Below are positions 8,217 through 17,956 of a stretch of 64,000 nucleotides of DNA, in pieces. The notes beneath the pieces were generated by a model, which was not told where the DNA came from, did not search any database, and saw nothing but the letters and a program-made list of their open reading frames with translations. Positions within the stretch are counted from its first letter, which is position 1. Each line of letters opens with the position of its first letter. The position numbers were made by a program, and so were the translations under genes. Source of the stretch: Murinocardiopsis flavida (GTDB taxonomy: Bacteria; Actinomycetota; Actinomycetes; Streptosporangiales; Streptosporangiaceae); the NCBI RefSeq assembly GCF_003014485.1, contig NZ_PYGA01000014.1:145947-209946 (forward strand). The letters are read 5' to 3'.

Positions 8217-11054
8217 GTGGCGGAGCAGGAGCACGGGCGGTTGGCCCCCGGGGCGCAGATCGAGGTGCGCGGCGAGGAGTGGCTGGTCCGCAGCGTGACC
8301 GCCACGGCGGAGGACGGCGACAAGGTCCGCGCGACCGGTGTGTCGGAGTTCGTCCACGGCCACGAGGCGACGTTCTTCACCGCGATCGACCGGGTCGTCC
8401 CGCTGCTGCCGGAGCACACCGAACTGGTGGCCGACGGCAGCCCGCGGTTCCGCCGCAGTCGGCTCTTCCTCGAAGCGGTCCTGCGCAAGACCCCGCTCCC
8501 GCAGTCGGAGCGCCGCCTCGCGCTGCCGGACGGTTTCCTCCTCGAAGACCTCCCCTACCAGCACCGGCCGGCCGAGCTGGCGCTCAAGGGCCTGCGCCCA
8601 CGGGTGCTGATCGCCGACGTGGTGGGCCTGGGCAAGACCCCCGAGATCGGGCAGACCCTGGCCGAGCTGATCCGCCGGGGCCGGGGCGAGCGCATCCTGG
8701 TGGTCACGCCGCAGCACATCCTGGAGCAGTTCCAGCACGAGCTGTGGACCCGCTTCGCCATCCCGCTGATCCGGCTCGACTCCGTCGGTATCCAGCGCAT
8801 CCAGCAGCGCATCCCCGCGGGCCGCAACCCTTTCACCTACTACAAGCGCGTGATCATCTCTGTCGACACCCTCAAGAGCGCGGGCCAGTACCGCCACCAC
8901 CTGGAGAACATCCACTGGGACGCGGTGGTGATCGACGAGAGCCACAATCTGATCAACCGCGGCAGCGCACGCAACCAGCTCGCCCGGGTCCTCAGCCCCC
9001 GCACCGACGCCCTCCTGCTGGCGAGCGCCACCCCCCACAACGGTGACAAGAAGTCGTTCGCGGAACTCGTGGGGCTGCTCGACCCGGCCGCCATCGCCGA
9101 CCCGCAGGACTACTCGACCGCGGACATCGAGCACCTCTACATCCGCCGCACCAAGGTCAGCCCCGAGGTGCGCGACCAGATCGGCAGGAAGTGGGCGCCG
9201 CGCGGCCCGTCGCTGCCGGTGCGCTGCACCGCGACCGATGCCGAGGAGCGGGTCTTCGCCGAGCTGGCCGGGACCTGGCTCGCCGGCCCCGACCGCGGTA
9301 CCCCCGTGGTCGGAAAGGAGCGCAGGCTCTTCCCTTACACGCTGCTGAAGTCGTTCCTGTCCTCGCACCGGGCGCTCGCCGAGACCGCCACCAACCGGCT
9401 CAAGAACATCGCCTCGAAGCCCGAGCCCGGGTTGGAGCCGGAGCGCGCGGCGCTGGAGCGGCTGCGCGACCTCGCCGCAGGCATGACCGACGCCGATTCC
9501 GCGAAGCTCGACGCGCTCGTCGCGGAGTTGCAGGCCATCGGCGTCGGTCCTCGCAGCGACACCCGGGTCGTGGTGTTCTCCGAGCGGGTGGCCACCCTGA
9601 ACTGGCTGAAGGAGACCGTTCCGGCCCGGCTCGGCTTCACGGACACGCAGGCCGAAGGCGCCGCGCTGGTCATGGACGGCAGCGTCTCCGACACCGAGCA
9701 GCAGCGCATCGTCGAGCGGTTCTCGCTCGCCGACGACCCCGCCCGCCTGCTGTTCACCGGCGACCTCGCGTCCGAAGGGGTGAACCTGCACCGGCAGTGC
9801 CACCACCTCGTCCACTACGACATCCCGTGGAGCCTGATCCGGATCGAGCAGCGCAACGGGCGCATCGACCGCTACGGGCAGCGGCACAGCCCCGAGTTCC
9901 GCGCGATGATCCTCACCTCGGCGGCGGAGGACGCCAAGGACGACACCACCGTCGCCGAGAAGCTGCTCGCCCGCGAGGACGAGGTGCACCGCCGCACCGG
10001 CACGGCCGAGACCGTCACCGGTACCTTCGACGGAAAGGTGGAGGAGGAGCGCCTCACGTTCGCTCTGCTCACCGGCGACACCATCGACGAGGCGATCAAG
10101 ACCGTCGCGGCGCGCTCCGACGACCAGCTCACCGCCATGATGGGGATGGTGGGCGCGGCCGCGGTCGGCGCCGAGGCCCCGCACGAGTACGCGCCGGTGC
10201 CCACCCTCTTCGGCGGCACCCGGGCCTTCGCCGACGACGCGGTCGCCGAGCTCTACCCCGACGCGGAGACCAGGATCGGGCTGCGCCGCGAGGACACCGA
10301 CCACGGCACACTGGTGGCGTTCGAGCCGCCCCGCGACCTGCTCCAGCGGCTTTCGGCGCTGCCGCCGTCCTACCTCAAGGAGCAGGCGGTCGCGCAGAAG
10401 CTCCGGCTGACCTTCGACAAGCCGCTCGCGCAGAGGAGTCTCGACAAGGCCCGCGACTCCGGGACGACGCTGTGGCCGCACATTTCCTACGTGAGCGACA
10501 TCCACCCGTTCGTGGAGTGGCTGGTCGACAAGCTCCTCGTGCGCTTCGGCAAGCAGCAGGCCCCGGTGCTCACGGCCCCGGTCGCCGAGCCCGTCTTCCT
10601 GGTGCAGGGCATGTACTCCAACGCGGGCGGCCGTCCGACCGTGGTCGCCTGGATGGCGGTCACCGGGTTGGAGGACGGTGCGCCGCGCGTCCGCCACGAC
10701 ATGGTCGAGGTACTCGGCGAAGCCGGTGTCGGCCCGTCCTTGAGCAACGACGGCCGCGAACCCGGTCTCGCGCCGCTGCAAGCCCTGGTGCCCGCCGCCG
10801 TCGCGGCCGCCCGCGGCCACCTGGAGGAGCAGCGCCAGGTCTGGGACGACGAGGTGGCCGCCCCGTTGGAGGCGCACCTCAAGCGCCTGCGGGTCTGGGA
10901 GCAGACCGCGCTGGACCTCACCGGCACCACCGCGGCCCGCAAGGAGAAGGTGAGCGCGACAGCCGCCGAGCAGCAGCGGCTGGTGGCGTCGTTGCAGACG
11001 ACCGGCGCGCCGCTGCTGCGGGTCCTCGCCGTCCTCGCCCCGCAGGACCGCTGA
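8217..11054 (+). CDS. SNF2-family helicase, DISARM DrmD-like
   Basis: 945 residues from the GTG at 8217, which follows a GGAGGAGGAG ribosome binding site; the longer frame from 8112 is not family-like. A beta-rich N-terminal domain is followed by Walker A VVGLGKTPEIGQTL (about 133), Walker B VVIDESHNLINRGSARNQ (about 239) and LLLASATPHNGDKKSF. The C-terminal helicase half has VVVFSERVATLNWL, LLFTGDLASEGVNLH and RIEQRNGRIDRYGQ, the SWI2/SNF2 translocase set. The C-terminal 350 residues have several helices and no nuclease motif. The protein family and its position directly upstream of a very large N6-adenine methyltransferase match the drmD-drmMI order of class 1 DISARM. drmA, drmB and drmC are not next to it. 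Confidence 0.85.
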   Translation: MAEQEHGRLAPGAQIEVRGEEWLVRSVTATAEDGDKVRATGVSEFVHGHEATFFTAIDRVVPLLPEHTELVADGSPRFRRSRLFLEAVLRKTPLPQSERRLALPDGFLLEDLPYQHRPAELALKGLRPRVLIADVVGLGKTPEIGQTLAELIRRGRGERILVVTPQHILEQFQHELWTRFAIPLIRLDSVGIQRIQQRIPAGRNPFTYYKRVIISVDTLKSAGQYRHHLENIHWDAVVIDESHNLINRGSARNQLARVLSPRTDALLLASATPHNGDKKSFAELVGLLDPAAIADPQDYSTADIEHLYIRRTKVSPEVRDQIGRKWAPRGPSLPVRCTATDAEERVFAELAGTWLAGPDRGTPVVGKERRLFPYTLLKSFLSSHRALAETATNRLKNIASKPEPGLEPERAALERLRDLAAGMTDADSAKLDALVAELQAIGVGPRSDTRVVVFSERVATLNWLKETVPARLGFTDTQAEGAALVMDGSVSDTEQQRIVERFSLADDPARLLFTGDLASEGVNLHRQCHHLVHYDIPWSLIRIEQRNGRIDRYGQRHSPEFRAMILTSAAEDAKDDTTVAEKLLAREDEVHRRTGTAETVTGTFDGKVEEERLTFALLTGDTIDEAIKTVAARSDDQLTAMMGMVGAAAVGAEAPHEYAPVPTLFGGTRAFADDAVAELYPDAETRIGLRREDTDHGTLVAFEPPRDLLQRLSALPPSYLKEQAVAQKLRLTFDKPLAQRSLDKARDSGTTLWPHISYVSDIHPFVEWLVDKLLVRFGKQQAPVLTAPVAEPVFLVQGMYSNAGGRPTVVAWMAVTGLEDGAPRVRHDMVEVLGEAGVGPSLSNDGREPGLAPLQALVPAAVAAARGHLEEQRQVWDDEVAAPLEAHLKRLRVWEQTALDLTGTTAARKEKVSATAAEQQRLVASLQTTGAPLLRVLAVLAPQDR

Positions 11055-11125
11055 CACCCCGCCTGAACCCGCATCCCCCGGCGGACCGGCCCGAGCCCCG
11101 GCCGCCCACCCTGGAAGGCCCGACC

Positions 11126-14100
11126 GTGAGCTTTGAATCCCTCGTCAACCGCGGCGACTACTTCTCCCCGCACTACCTCGCCGAGGTCATGCCGCGCGAC
11201 CTCAAGGCGCAGAAGAAGGAGCGTGACAAGGCCCGCGCCGAGGGCAGGCCCGTACCGGACCCGCGCGCCGGCCTGACCGCGTTCCGGCAGCGCTTCTTCG
11301 CCGCCCGGCCCCAGCTCGCCGAGGGCGCCGCCAAGTACAACGCCGACGACGGCGTCGGCCCCGACACCGAGCGCGAGACGTGGGTACGCGCGCTGCGGTT
11401 GCACCACCGGCACCTGCTGGCCGCGCTGGGCTTCACGGCGTTCGACGAGGACGCTGAGCCGCCGGTCGACCCCGTCGAGCTGACCGTGGCCCAGGCCGGG
11501 GCCGAGCACGCGGTGCCGGTCGCGTTCGCCGAGACGGCGGGCGGAGCGGGGGTCGTTGCGGTCGAGTGCGGGTGGGCGTCGACCGTGGACGAGGCGTTCG
11601 ACACGCTGGACGCGGGCCGCCTGCTCGACCGCGTCCACCTCGACAGCGCCAAGGACGTCAAGGACGGCGCCTCTCTCGCCACATTCCTGTTCGGTGCGGA
11701 GGATCCGCCGCGCTACGTCCTGCTGCTCGCGGGCGGCGTCGTCGTCCTGGCCGATCGGACGCTGTGGGGTGAGGGGCGCTACCTCGCGGTGAGCCTGAAC
11801 ACCGCGTTCGACCGCAACGACACCGCCCCCGGCGGGGAGATGGAGCTCGTCGCCGCCCTGTTCGGCGCGGCCTCGCTGCGCCCGCCCGCGGAAGGCGGCG
11901 CCGCGCCGCTGGCCGACCTGGTGGCGAAGTCCAACCAGCACGCCGTGGGCGTCTCCGACACGCTGCGCGACGGCCTGCGCCGCAGCGTGGAGGTCATCGC
12001 CAACGAGGTCCTGGACCGGATGCGCGCGCAGGGCGTGCGTCCCGAGGACATCGACCGCCCCGACGAACTGGGCCGCGACCTCGCCCGGGAGTCGCTGCGC
12101 TACCTGTACCGGGTCCTGTTCCTGCTCTACGCCGAGGCCCGCCCGGATCTCGGCATCCTGCCCGCCGACGCCCCCGAGTACGCCGAGGGCTACGGCCTCG
12201 CGGGGCTCGGCGACCTGGTGGACCTCGCCGGCCCGAACCTGCTAGGCGACCGGTCGCGGGAGAGCCTGTACCTGTACGAGTCGCTGGACCTGCTGTTCCG
12301 CATGGTCAACGAGGGGCACCGGCCGCGCGGCGGCGCGGCCGTCGCCGAGGACGCCAGTGAGGACGAAGGGCTGCGCTTCGAACCGCTGGAGTCGGAGCTG
12401 TTCCGCCCGAGCAGCATCCGCCTCATCGGCGCGGCGGTGCCCAACCCCAGCTACGAGCGCAACGCCGCCGAGGGCGTCGAGCAGCCGCGCACCATCGACA
12501 CCCGGCTGCGCAACGTCGCCCTGCACCGGGTGCTGCGCAACCTCATGCTCGCCAAGGGGAGCAAGCGGGGCGAGCGCGGCGGGTTCATCTCCTACGCCCA
12601 GCTCGGCATCAACCAGCTGGGGGCGGTGTACGAGGGGCTGATGTCCTACACCGGGTTCATCGCCGCAGAGGAGCTGTACGAGGTCGCCAAGGGCCGCGAC
12701 CCCAAGGACGGGTCGTGGATGGTGCCCGCGTCCAAGGCGGGGGAGTACGAGCGGTACCTCGTCCAGCACACCGACGAGGAGACCGGCGCCAGGACCGCGC
12801 GCCGCTACCCGGCGGGGACCTTCGTCTACCGCCTGGCAGGGCGCGACCGGCAGACCAGCGCCTCCTACTACACACCGGAGTCGCTGACCAAGGTCACCGT
12901 CGAGCAGGCGCTGCGCTACCGGCTGTACGACAAGGGCAAGCCGGAGGAGGGCGTGCCGGAGGTCCCCGCTGCGGACCTGTTGAGGTGGAAGATCTGCGAG
13001 CCGGCGCTCGGGTCGGGGGCGTTCCTCAACGAGGCCATCAACCAGGTGGCGGCCGAGTACCTGCGCCGCCGCCAGGGGGAGCTGGGGACGGTCATCCCGC
13101 CCGACGAGTTCCCCACGGAGTTGCAGAAGGCCAAGGCCTACATTGCCCTGCACAACAGCTTCGGCGTCGACCTCAACAGCACGGCCGCCGAGTTGGCCGA
13201 GGTGTCGTTGTGGCTGAACGTGATGCACCCGGGATTGCAGGCACCGTGGTTCGGGCTGCACCTGCGCCGCGGAAACTCGCTGATCGGCGCGAAGCGCAGC
13301 GTCTACGCGGGCGCCGAGTTGGCGAAGGGGCGGTGGTTGAAGACCAAGGACACCCTGGTACCGACGGATCTCCCGTTCCGTGACGGCGCATTGCCCGAGG
13401 GCGCCGTCCACCACTTCCTGCTCCCCGCCCAGGGGTGGGCGGCCGTGGCGGGGGAGAAGGAGGCCAAGGAACTCGCCCCGGTGCAGAACGCGGCGCTGAA
13501 GAACTGGCGCAAGGACATCCAGAAACCCCCGGCGGCCAAGCGCAAGCAGGGGCAGAAGCTCACCCAGGTGCAGCGCCTCCAGGGGGTGGCCCGCCGGGCG
13601 GAGTACCTGTGGACCCTGGTCCAGAAGCGCCTGGAGCTCACCGAGGCGGCGACCGGGCGGCGCGTGGACGTATGGGGAGCGGACGACCTCGCGGCCCCGC
13701 CCGAGGGAATGACGCAGCAGCAGCGCGAACAACTGCTGGAGGAGTTCCGCGCGCCGGGAACCCCGTACTGGCGGCTGAAGCTGGTGATGGACGCCTGGTG
13801 CGCGCTGTGGTTCTGGCCGCTTGACAAGGTCGACCTGCTCAATGGGAAGGCAGCCGCATATCAAGAACCGGACAAGACGAAAGCGGCGGTAGTCGCCCAG
13901 CAGAAGGGCCGCCGCCGTCGAGTCATCGCATTGAAGGAGCTCGATGACTGGATCGACTTCACCGAGGCGACCCTCGGAGCCGGCGACCTGGCAGCGGAAA
14001 CGCTGGCCCCGCAGTTCACCGACCTCGACGCTCTTGCCGAGCACGAAGACCAGCTCACCGTCTGGATGCTCATGGACAGCTATTCACGGCTGGAAGAGCG

Positions 14101-16231
14101 GTTCCCCTGGCTGACGGTCGTGCAGGAGATCGCGAATCAGCAGGGCTTCTTCCACTGGGAGGTGGAGTTCGCCCAGGTCTTCGGGAGTGAGGCGGGAGGC
14201 TTCGACCTCCAGGTGGGGAACCCACCGTGGGTCCGGCCGGACTGGGACGAGTCGGCGCACCTGGCGGAGTTCGAACCGTGGTTCCAGCTCACGGAGAAGG
14301 CCGCGAATTCGGAGAAGGTGGAGCGGCGGGAACAGGTGCTCGGTGCTCCCGGGGCGTTGGAGTACGTGACCCACGAGCGAGCAAGTACGGCGGCCACGCG
14401 CGATTTTCTGTCGTCACCACAGATGTATCCCCCATTGGGTGGTACACAGCCAGACTTGTATCGGGCCTTCATGTGTACAACCTGGTCGGGAATGTCCACC
14501 GCAGGTGCTGTTGGTCTGGTACACCCCGACACCCATTTCAGTGGAGTCCGAGAATCCGAGCTACGCGCTCAATCCTATTCTCACCTGAGAATGCACGCAG
14601 ACTTCCACAATGGTGGAAACCGATTTTTCCCGCCACCGGTTGGACACCCAAGTCATTTCGGGGTGCATGTCTATGGGGTCTCCAAAGAGATCGAGTTTGA
14701 CCATCTTTCTTGGCTCTGGTCTACGGAAGCGTTGAGGAACTCCTTCGATAATGACGGCACCGGGACCACTCCTGGTGTTAAGTTCCAGGGGCATTGGGAC
14801 GAGCGTCCGCACAGGGCTCGGATTATTCGTGTTGACCGGGAGACGCTTGCTCTCTGGCAGAAGGTGACAGGCGAGGATGACCGCCCAGTCGAGCATGCCA
14901 GGCTTCTCTCGCCTGTGAGTACTGACGAGGCGGAGGCGCTCGAAGCGTTGGCGCAGGCCCCTGCTCGCCTTGAACGGTTGCAGCCGCAAATTTCCGGAGG
15001 GTTCCACGAACTTGGTGCGAAGAAGGACGGGTTGATCGATTACGGCTGGCACTCTTCGAGTGACTGGTCCGAGGTCGTATTGCGTGGGCCGCATATCGGA
15101 CTGGCAACACCGTTCTACAAGAGTCCGACAGAAGAGGGGAAGACATCGCGCGCAACGGACTTGAACGCTCTCGCCGATGGCGGGGTGCCGGACAGTGAGT
15201 ACCTGCGACAGGTGGACTGGCGTTCCTATGAGGACGCGCAGGACCGCTGGCTCGACCATCGAACCTGGACTGAATTGTGCGCCGATCCCGAGCAGCGCGA
15301 CGAGGCGCGAAGGATACATGCAGAACGCGCGGGGGTCCTCCAGGGCGAGGTGACGGACGAGCAGATCGAGAAGGTACTCGCCGAGCGTGCTCGCCGTCCC
15401 TACAGCACCTTCTACCGCCTCGCATGGCGACGAATGATCGCTCCAAACACCGAGCGGGCACTCTACGCGGCTCTCATCCCACCAGGGCCGGTACACATCC
15501 ATCTTGTCCACAGTCTGGCGCTGCCGAGCCATCGAGAAACCGTGCTGACGGCAGGATTCTGGAGTGCCCTGCCGCTCGACTACTACCTGCGCGCGGTCGG
15601 CCGAAGTGACCTCCAAGTCGCCGATGCGAAGATCATGCCCGCCGGGCTCCCTGATCACCCGCTCGCCTCCGCGCTGCTGCTGCGCACGCTGCGGCTTAAC
15701 GCACTGACCAACGCATACGCCCCGCTCTGGGCTGAGCTGTTCGAGAGCGAATGGCGGTTCGAGGAGTGGGCCATCGGCTGGCCCGGTCTTCCGCCCCTGA
15801 GCGTCGTTGGTCCCGAGTGGGAACGCTCCACACCCCTGCGCACCGACCGGGCGCGCCGGGCCGCCCTGGTCGAGATCGACGCCCTCGTCTCCGTCTGGCT
15901 CGGCATCAGTGCCGACGCGCTCGAAGCCATGTACCGCGCCCGCTTCCCCGTCCTTGAGGGCTACGAGTCCGAGACCTGGTTCGACGCGGACGGCCACAAG
16001 ATCGCCAAGAGCCACAACGCGTTCGGTGAGAAGCAGTTCGCCACAGGCCAGGCCAAGGAGGTCTGGGCCCAGCTCTCCTCCCATCCCGACTTCTACGACC
16101 CGGACAGCCCCCAGGCCAATGTCCCGGAGGGCTTCACCGGCCCCATGTACAAGGCCGACCGCATCCGCGAGATGCGCGAGGCCCACCACGTCTTCTCCGA
16201 ACGACTGGAGCGGGCGAATCCCAGTGCCTAG
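11126..16231 (+). CDS. N6-adenine DNA methyltransferase, DISARM DrmMI-like
   Basis: 1701 residues from the GTG at 11126, with GGAAGG eight bases upstream; the open frame extending much farther upstream is a shadow of the SNF2 gene. A 550-residue N-terminal region includes ESLRYLYRVLFLLYAEAR. The methyltransferase core has SASYYTPESLTKVTVEQAL (about 581), motif I CEPALGSGAFLNEAINQ (about 625), and the catalytic motif IV GNPPWVRPDWDE (about 1032), typical of gamma-class adenine methylases of the Eco57I/PglX/DrmMI type. The C-terminal 600 residues probably recognise target DNA. It starts 71 bases after the helicase gene, so the two are likely cotranscribed. Codons between about 14.4 and 15.5 kb are less GC-rich than the flanks, hinting at a recombined target-recognition segment. 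Confidence 0.87.
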   Translation: MSFESLVNRGDYFSPHYLAEVMPRDLKAQKKERDKARAEGRPVPDPRAGLTAFRQRFFAARPQLAEGAAKYNADDGVGPDTERETWVRALRLHHRHLLAALGFTAFDEDAEPPVDPVELTVAQAGAEHAVPVAFAETAGGAGVVAVECGWASTVDEAFDTLDAGRLLDRVHLDSAKDVKDGASLATFLFGAEDPPRYVLLLAGGVVVLADRTLWGEGRYLAVSLNTAFDRNDTAPGGEMELVAALFGAASLRPPAEGGAAPLADLVAKSNQHAVGVSDTLRDGLRRSVEVIANEVLDRMRAQGVRPEDIDRPDELGRDLARESLRYLYRVLFLLYAEARPDLGILPADAPEYAEGYGLAGLGDLVDLAGPNLLGDRSRESLYLYESLDLLFRMVNEGHRPRGGAAVAEDASEDEGLRFEPLESELFRPSSIRLIGAAVPNPSYERNAAEGVEQPRTIDTRLRNVALHRVLRNLMLAKGSKRGERGGFISYAQLGINQLGAVYEGLMSYTGFIAAEELYEVAKGRDPKDGSWMVPASKAGEYERYLVQHTDEETGARTARRYPAGTFVYRLAGRDRQTSASYYTPESLTKVTVEQALRYRLYDKGKPEEGVPEVPAADLLRWKICEPALGSGAFLNEAINQVAAEYLRRRQGELGTVIPPDEFPTELQKAKAYIALHNSFGVDLNSTAAELAEVSLWLNVMHPGLQAPWFGLHLRRGNSLIGAKRSVYAGAELAKGRWLKTKDTLVPTDLPFRDGALPEGAVHHFLLPAQGWAAVAGEKEAKELAPVQNAALKNWRKDIQKPPAAKRKQGQKLTQVQRLQGVARRAEYLWTLVQKRLELTEAATGRRVDVWGADDLAAPPEGMTQQQREQLLEEFRAPGTPYWRLKLVMDAWCALWFWPLDKVDLLNGKAAAYQEPDKTKAAVVAQQKGRRRRVIALKELDDWIDFTEATLGAGDLAAETLAPQFTDLDALAEHEDQLTVWMLMDSYSRLEERFPWLTVVQEIANQQGFFHWEVEFAQVFGSEAGGFDLQVGNPPWVRPDWDESAHLAEFEPWFQLTEKAANSEKVERREQVLGAPGALEYVTHERASTAATRDFLSSPQMYPPLGGTQPDLYRAFMCTTWSGMSTAGAVGLVHPDTHFSGVRESELRAQSYSHLRMHADFHNGGNRFFPPPVGHPSHFGVHVYGVSKEIEFDHLSWLWSTEALRNSFDNDGTGTTPGVKFQGHWDERPHRARIIRVDRETLALWQKVTGEDDRPVEHARLLSPVSTDEAEALEALAQAPARLERLQPQISGGFHELGAKKDGLIDYGWHSSSDWSEVVLRGPHIGLATPFYKSPTEEGKTSRATDLNALADGGVPDSEYLRQVDWRSYEDAQDRWLDHRTWTELCADPEQRDEARRIHAERAGVLQGEVTDEQIEKVLAERARRPYSTFYRLAWRRMIAPNTERALYAALIPPGPVHIHLVHSLALPSHRETVLTAGFWSALPLDYYLRAVGRSDLQVADAKIMPAGLPDHPLASALLLRTLRLNALTNAYAPLWAELFESEWRFEEWAIGWPGLPPLSVVGPEWERSTPLRTDRARRAALVEIDALVSVWLGISADALEAMYRARFPVLEGYESETWFDADGHKIAKSHNAFGEKQFATGQAKEVWAQLSSHPDFYDPDSPQANVPEGFTGPMYKADRIREMREAHHVFSERLERANPSA

Positions 16232-16317
16232 GAGTAGTGGTCGGAAGCTCCGATCGGAGGTCTCGCAGCTTCGGCCGGGTCATCGTCCTGATCGTCGGCT
16301 CGGTCACGACAGTGACG

Positions 16318-16372
16318 TTCTAGCTCAATGGTGAGCTAGAAGAAGCGATGTCTAGCTCACCATTGAGCTAGA
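16318..16372. repeat. 22-bp inverted repeat made of two hairpins
   Basis: TCTAGCTCAATGGTGAGCTAGA (16319-16340) is repeated as its exact reverse complement at 16351-16372, ten bases apart. Each arm is itself a hairpin with a 9-base stem (TCTAGCTCA / TGAGCTAGA) and a 4-base loop. It lies between a convergent methyltransferase gene and a broken ATPase gene, so it may be a bidirectional terminator. The doubled TAGCTCA palindrome also looks like an operator for a dimeric regulator whose gene is no longer next to it. Confidence 0.6.
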
Positions 16373-16402
16373 AGTGAGTTAGAAGATGAGGTACACACAG
16401 GT

Positions 16403-17436
16403 TCAGCGACTGTGCGGTCGGGGCGCCAACCGATATCGCGTCCACCGGCCTTCGCCGTGGCGCGTAACCTTGCCTTCCTTGATCAGTCGCGTGAGTAGGG
16501 TGCGTGCCTGCCACGGGTTGAGCTGGCACAGTTGGGCGACGTCGGAACTCGACACTTCATCGTTGGCCTGGAGAAGTTGGAGGACCATCTGCTCTTGTCG
16601 GATGGGCTCGAACCCCTTCAGCCGTACGTAGCCGGCGCTGTCCCCGAGTTGGCGGTACACGGTGCCTGAGAGGTGGTAGACGCGGTTCTGAGTGGCGCCG
16701 CGTGCCTCGATCCATCCGCGCTCGGTCATGCGCCGAAGGACCCGTTTGGCCTGATCTTCGGACATCTGGATGAGTCCGGCCGCCTCTGACGTGCTGACCT
16801 CCCTCTCGCGCGTCAGTTCGTTGAGAAGTTGCAGATCGGGAAGCTTCAGTGATTGGTCGGCGCGATCCTGTTCTAGGACGAACCGTGTCACGGCAAGGTT
16901 CGCGGGTTCGCCGGGAAGCACGGCGACCACGGCGGTTTCGGTGGTTCGGCCATATTCGGGAGCCGACCGGCCGAACCGCAGTTGCTGCTCGAACATGCGG
17001 TTGATTCCTCGACCGGTCCGTTCCACGAGCCTTGCGCGTTTGAACGCATCGGCGAGCACCGGGTTCCGTGGGTGCGGGGGCGTCACGAGGATGTTGTCCA
17101 GGCGGACGCCTTCAGGAAAGCCGCCTGGACTGCTGATCTCCAAGTCCTCGTCGTGCCACTGCACATGGACCGCGCCTCGTCGTGAGTAGTCGCGGTGGAT
17201 GAAAGTGTTGGCCAGGGCTTCCCGGAAGGCGATCTCCGAATACTCGGGGAGGGCGACACGTTGCAGGCCGAAGTCCATCTCCTCTTCGGTATTGCGGAAC
17301 TGGAACTGGCGGAGGAAGTCCTCGGCGAGCCTGAGCAGCGGCCAGCGGAAGAAGTCGTTCATGCGTACCGCGCTGCCGGTCAATACCTGGAACGCGGCCT
17401 CATGGTTGGGAACGAGTCTGCGAAGCGAATCCGCTT
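16403..17436 (-). pseudogene. Schlafen/AlbA_2-type ATP-binding protein, 5' end lost
   Basis: The last 340 residues of this frame match the C-terminal half of AlbA_2/Schlafen-like ATP-binding transcriptional regulators. FREALANTFIHRDYSRRG is followed by EISSPGGFPEGV and ERTGRGINRMFEQQL, the GHKL-like ATP-binding module. Two winged-helix segments follow: STSEAAGLIQMSEDQAKRVL and SSDVAQLCQLNPWQARTLL. The usual N-terminal AlbA_2 DNA-binding domain is missing. Upstream of about 17436 the frame runs on by chance through repeat DNA (direct repeats, a long inverted repeat and 32-bp tandem units), giving an Arg/Pro-rich sequence unlike any family member. I read this as a gene truncated by insertion of a repeat element. 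A short internal start could still make a partial protein. Confidence 0.65.
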
Positions 17437-17810
17437 GGGTGCCGAGAGCGTCCTTGGCCCGCGGTAAACCTGGGCAAGGCTGGGGGTGTGGCCTCGGCTT
17501 CATGCCGGGGGTGGGTGCCGAGAGCGTCCTTGGCCCGCAGCAAACCTGGGCAAGGCTGCCGGGAAGCCTGCGCAGCAGCGACGGCCGAAGCAGACCCTGG
17601 GTTTCGACGCCCGGGCCCCGCCACGCACTGATCGCGCGGAGGCGGAACCGTGGTGCTGGCGCGGGCGGGGCTCCCCGGGCATGGTTGCGGTGGATTCCGT
17701 GCGGTGCCAGGCCCGGCAGTCGTCGTTCAAGGTGCGATTCGGCCGTCGCTGCTGCGCAGGCACCCCGGCAGCCTGGGCACCGGCTCCTTGGGTCAAGGAC
17801 GCTCTCGCCC
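17437..17810. repeat. MITE-like element with direct and inverted repeats
   Basis: A 46-base unit beginning GGGTGCCGAGAGCGTCCTTG occurs at 17437-17482 and again at 17513-17558 with two mismatches. The second copy continues into a left arm, CCTGCGCAGCAGCG... (17567-17589), that is a perfect 23-base inverted match to 17738-17760. Beyond this the outer ends remain related: GTCCTTGGCCC on the left, GGGTCAAGGAC on the right. The whole looks like a roughly 300-base non-autonomous element with imperfect 75-base terminal inverted repeats and a 150-base core, plus an extra copy of its left end. No transposase is encoded inside. It abuts the truncated Schlafen-like gene. Confidence 0.6.
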
Positions 17811-17956
17811 CCGGACCTCAGTATTCCCGGACGCTCTCGCCCCCGGACCTCAGTATTCCCGGACGCGCTCGTCCTCGGACGTCGGGGCTCGTGGACGCGC
17901 TCGTCATCGGACGTCAGCGCCCGCGGACGCGCTCGCTCGCGGATGCCTGCGCCCGG
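17797..17956. repeat. 32-bp tandem repeats, about five units
   Basis: GGACGCTCTCGCCCCCGGAC followed by CTCAGTATTCCC forms a 32-base unit that is identical at 17797-17828 and 17829-17860. Three diverging units of the same length follow (GGACGCGCTCG... at 17861, 17893 and 17925). The spacing is tandem, not interspaced, so this is not a CRISPR array. It continues directly from the right end of the MITE-like element. Confidence 0.7.

Noticed and set aside
8094..11057. Very long minus-strand open frame opposite the SNF2 gene
   Set aside because: Shadow of codon bias in high-GC DNA: Arg/Gly/Val-rich with no motif, while the plus strand carries all SNF2 motifs.
9191..11125. Open frame extending the methyltransferase gene nearly 2 kb upstream
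   Set aside because: It overlaps the SNF2 gene, is Arg/Pro-rich, and a good ribosome binding site and GTG start exist at 11126.
16386..16631. Small plus-strand gene just after the nested palindrome
   Set aside because: It is antisense to the conserved winged-helix end of the Schlafen-like frame and has no family features.
17797..17956. CRISPR array
   Set aside because: The 32-bp units are directly tandem with no unique spacers, and no cas gene is present.
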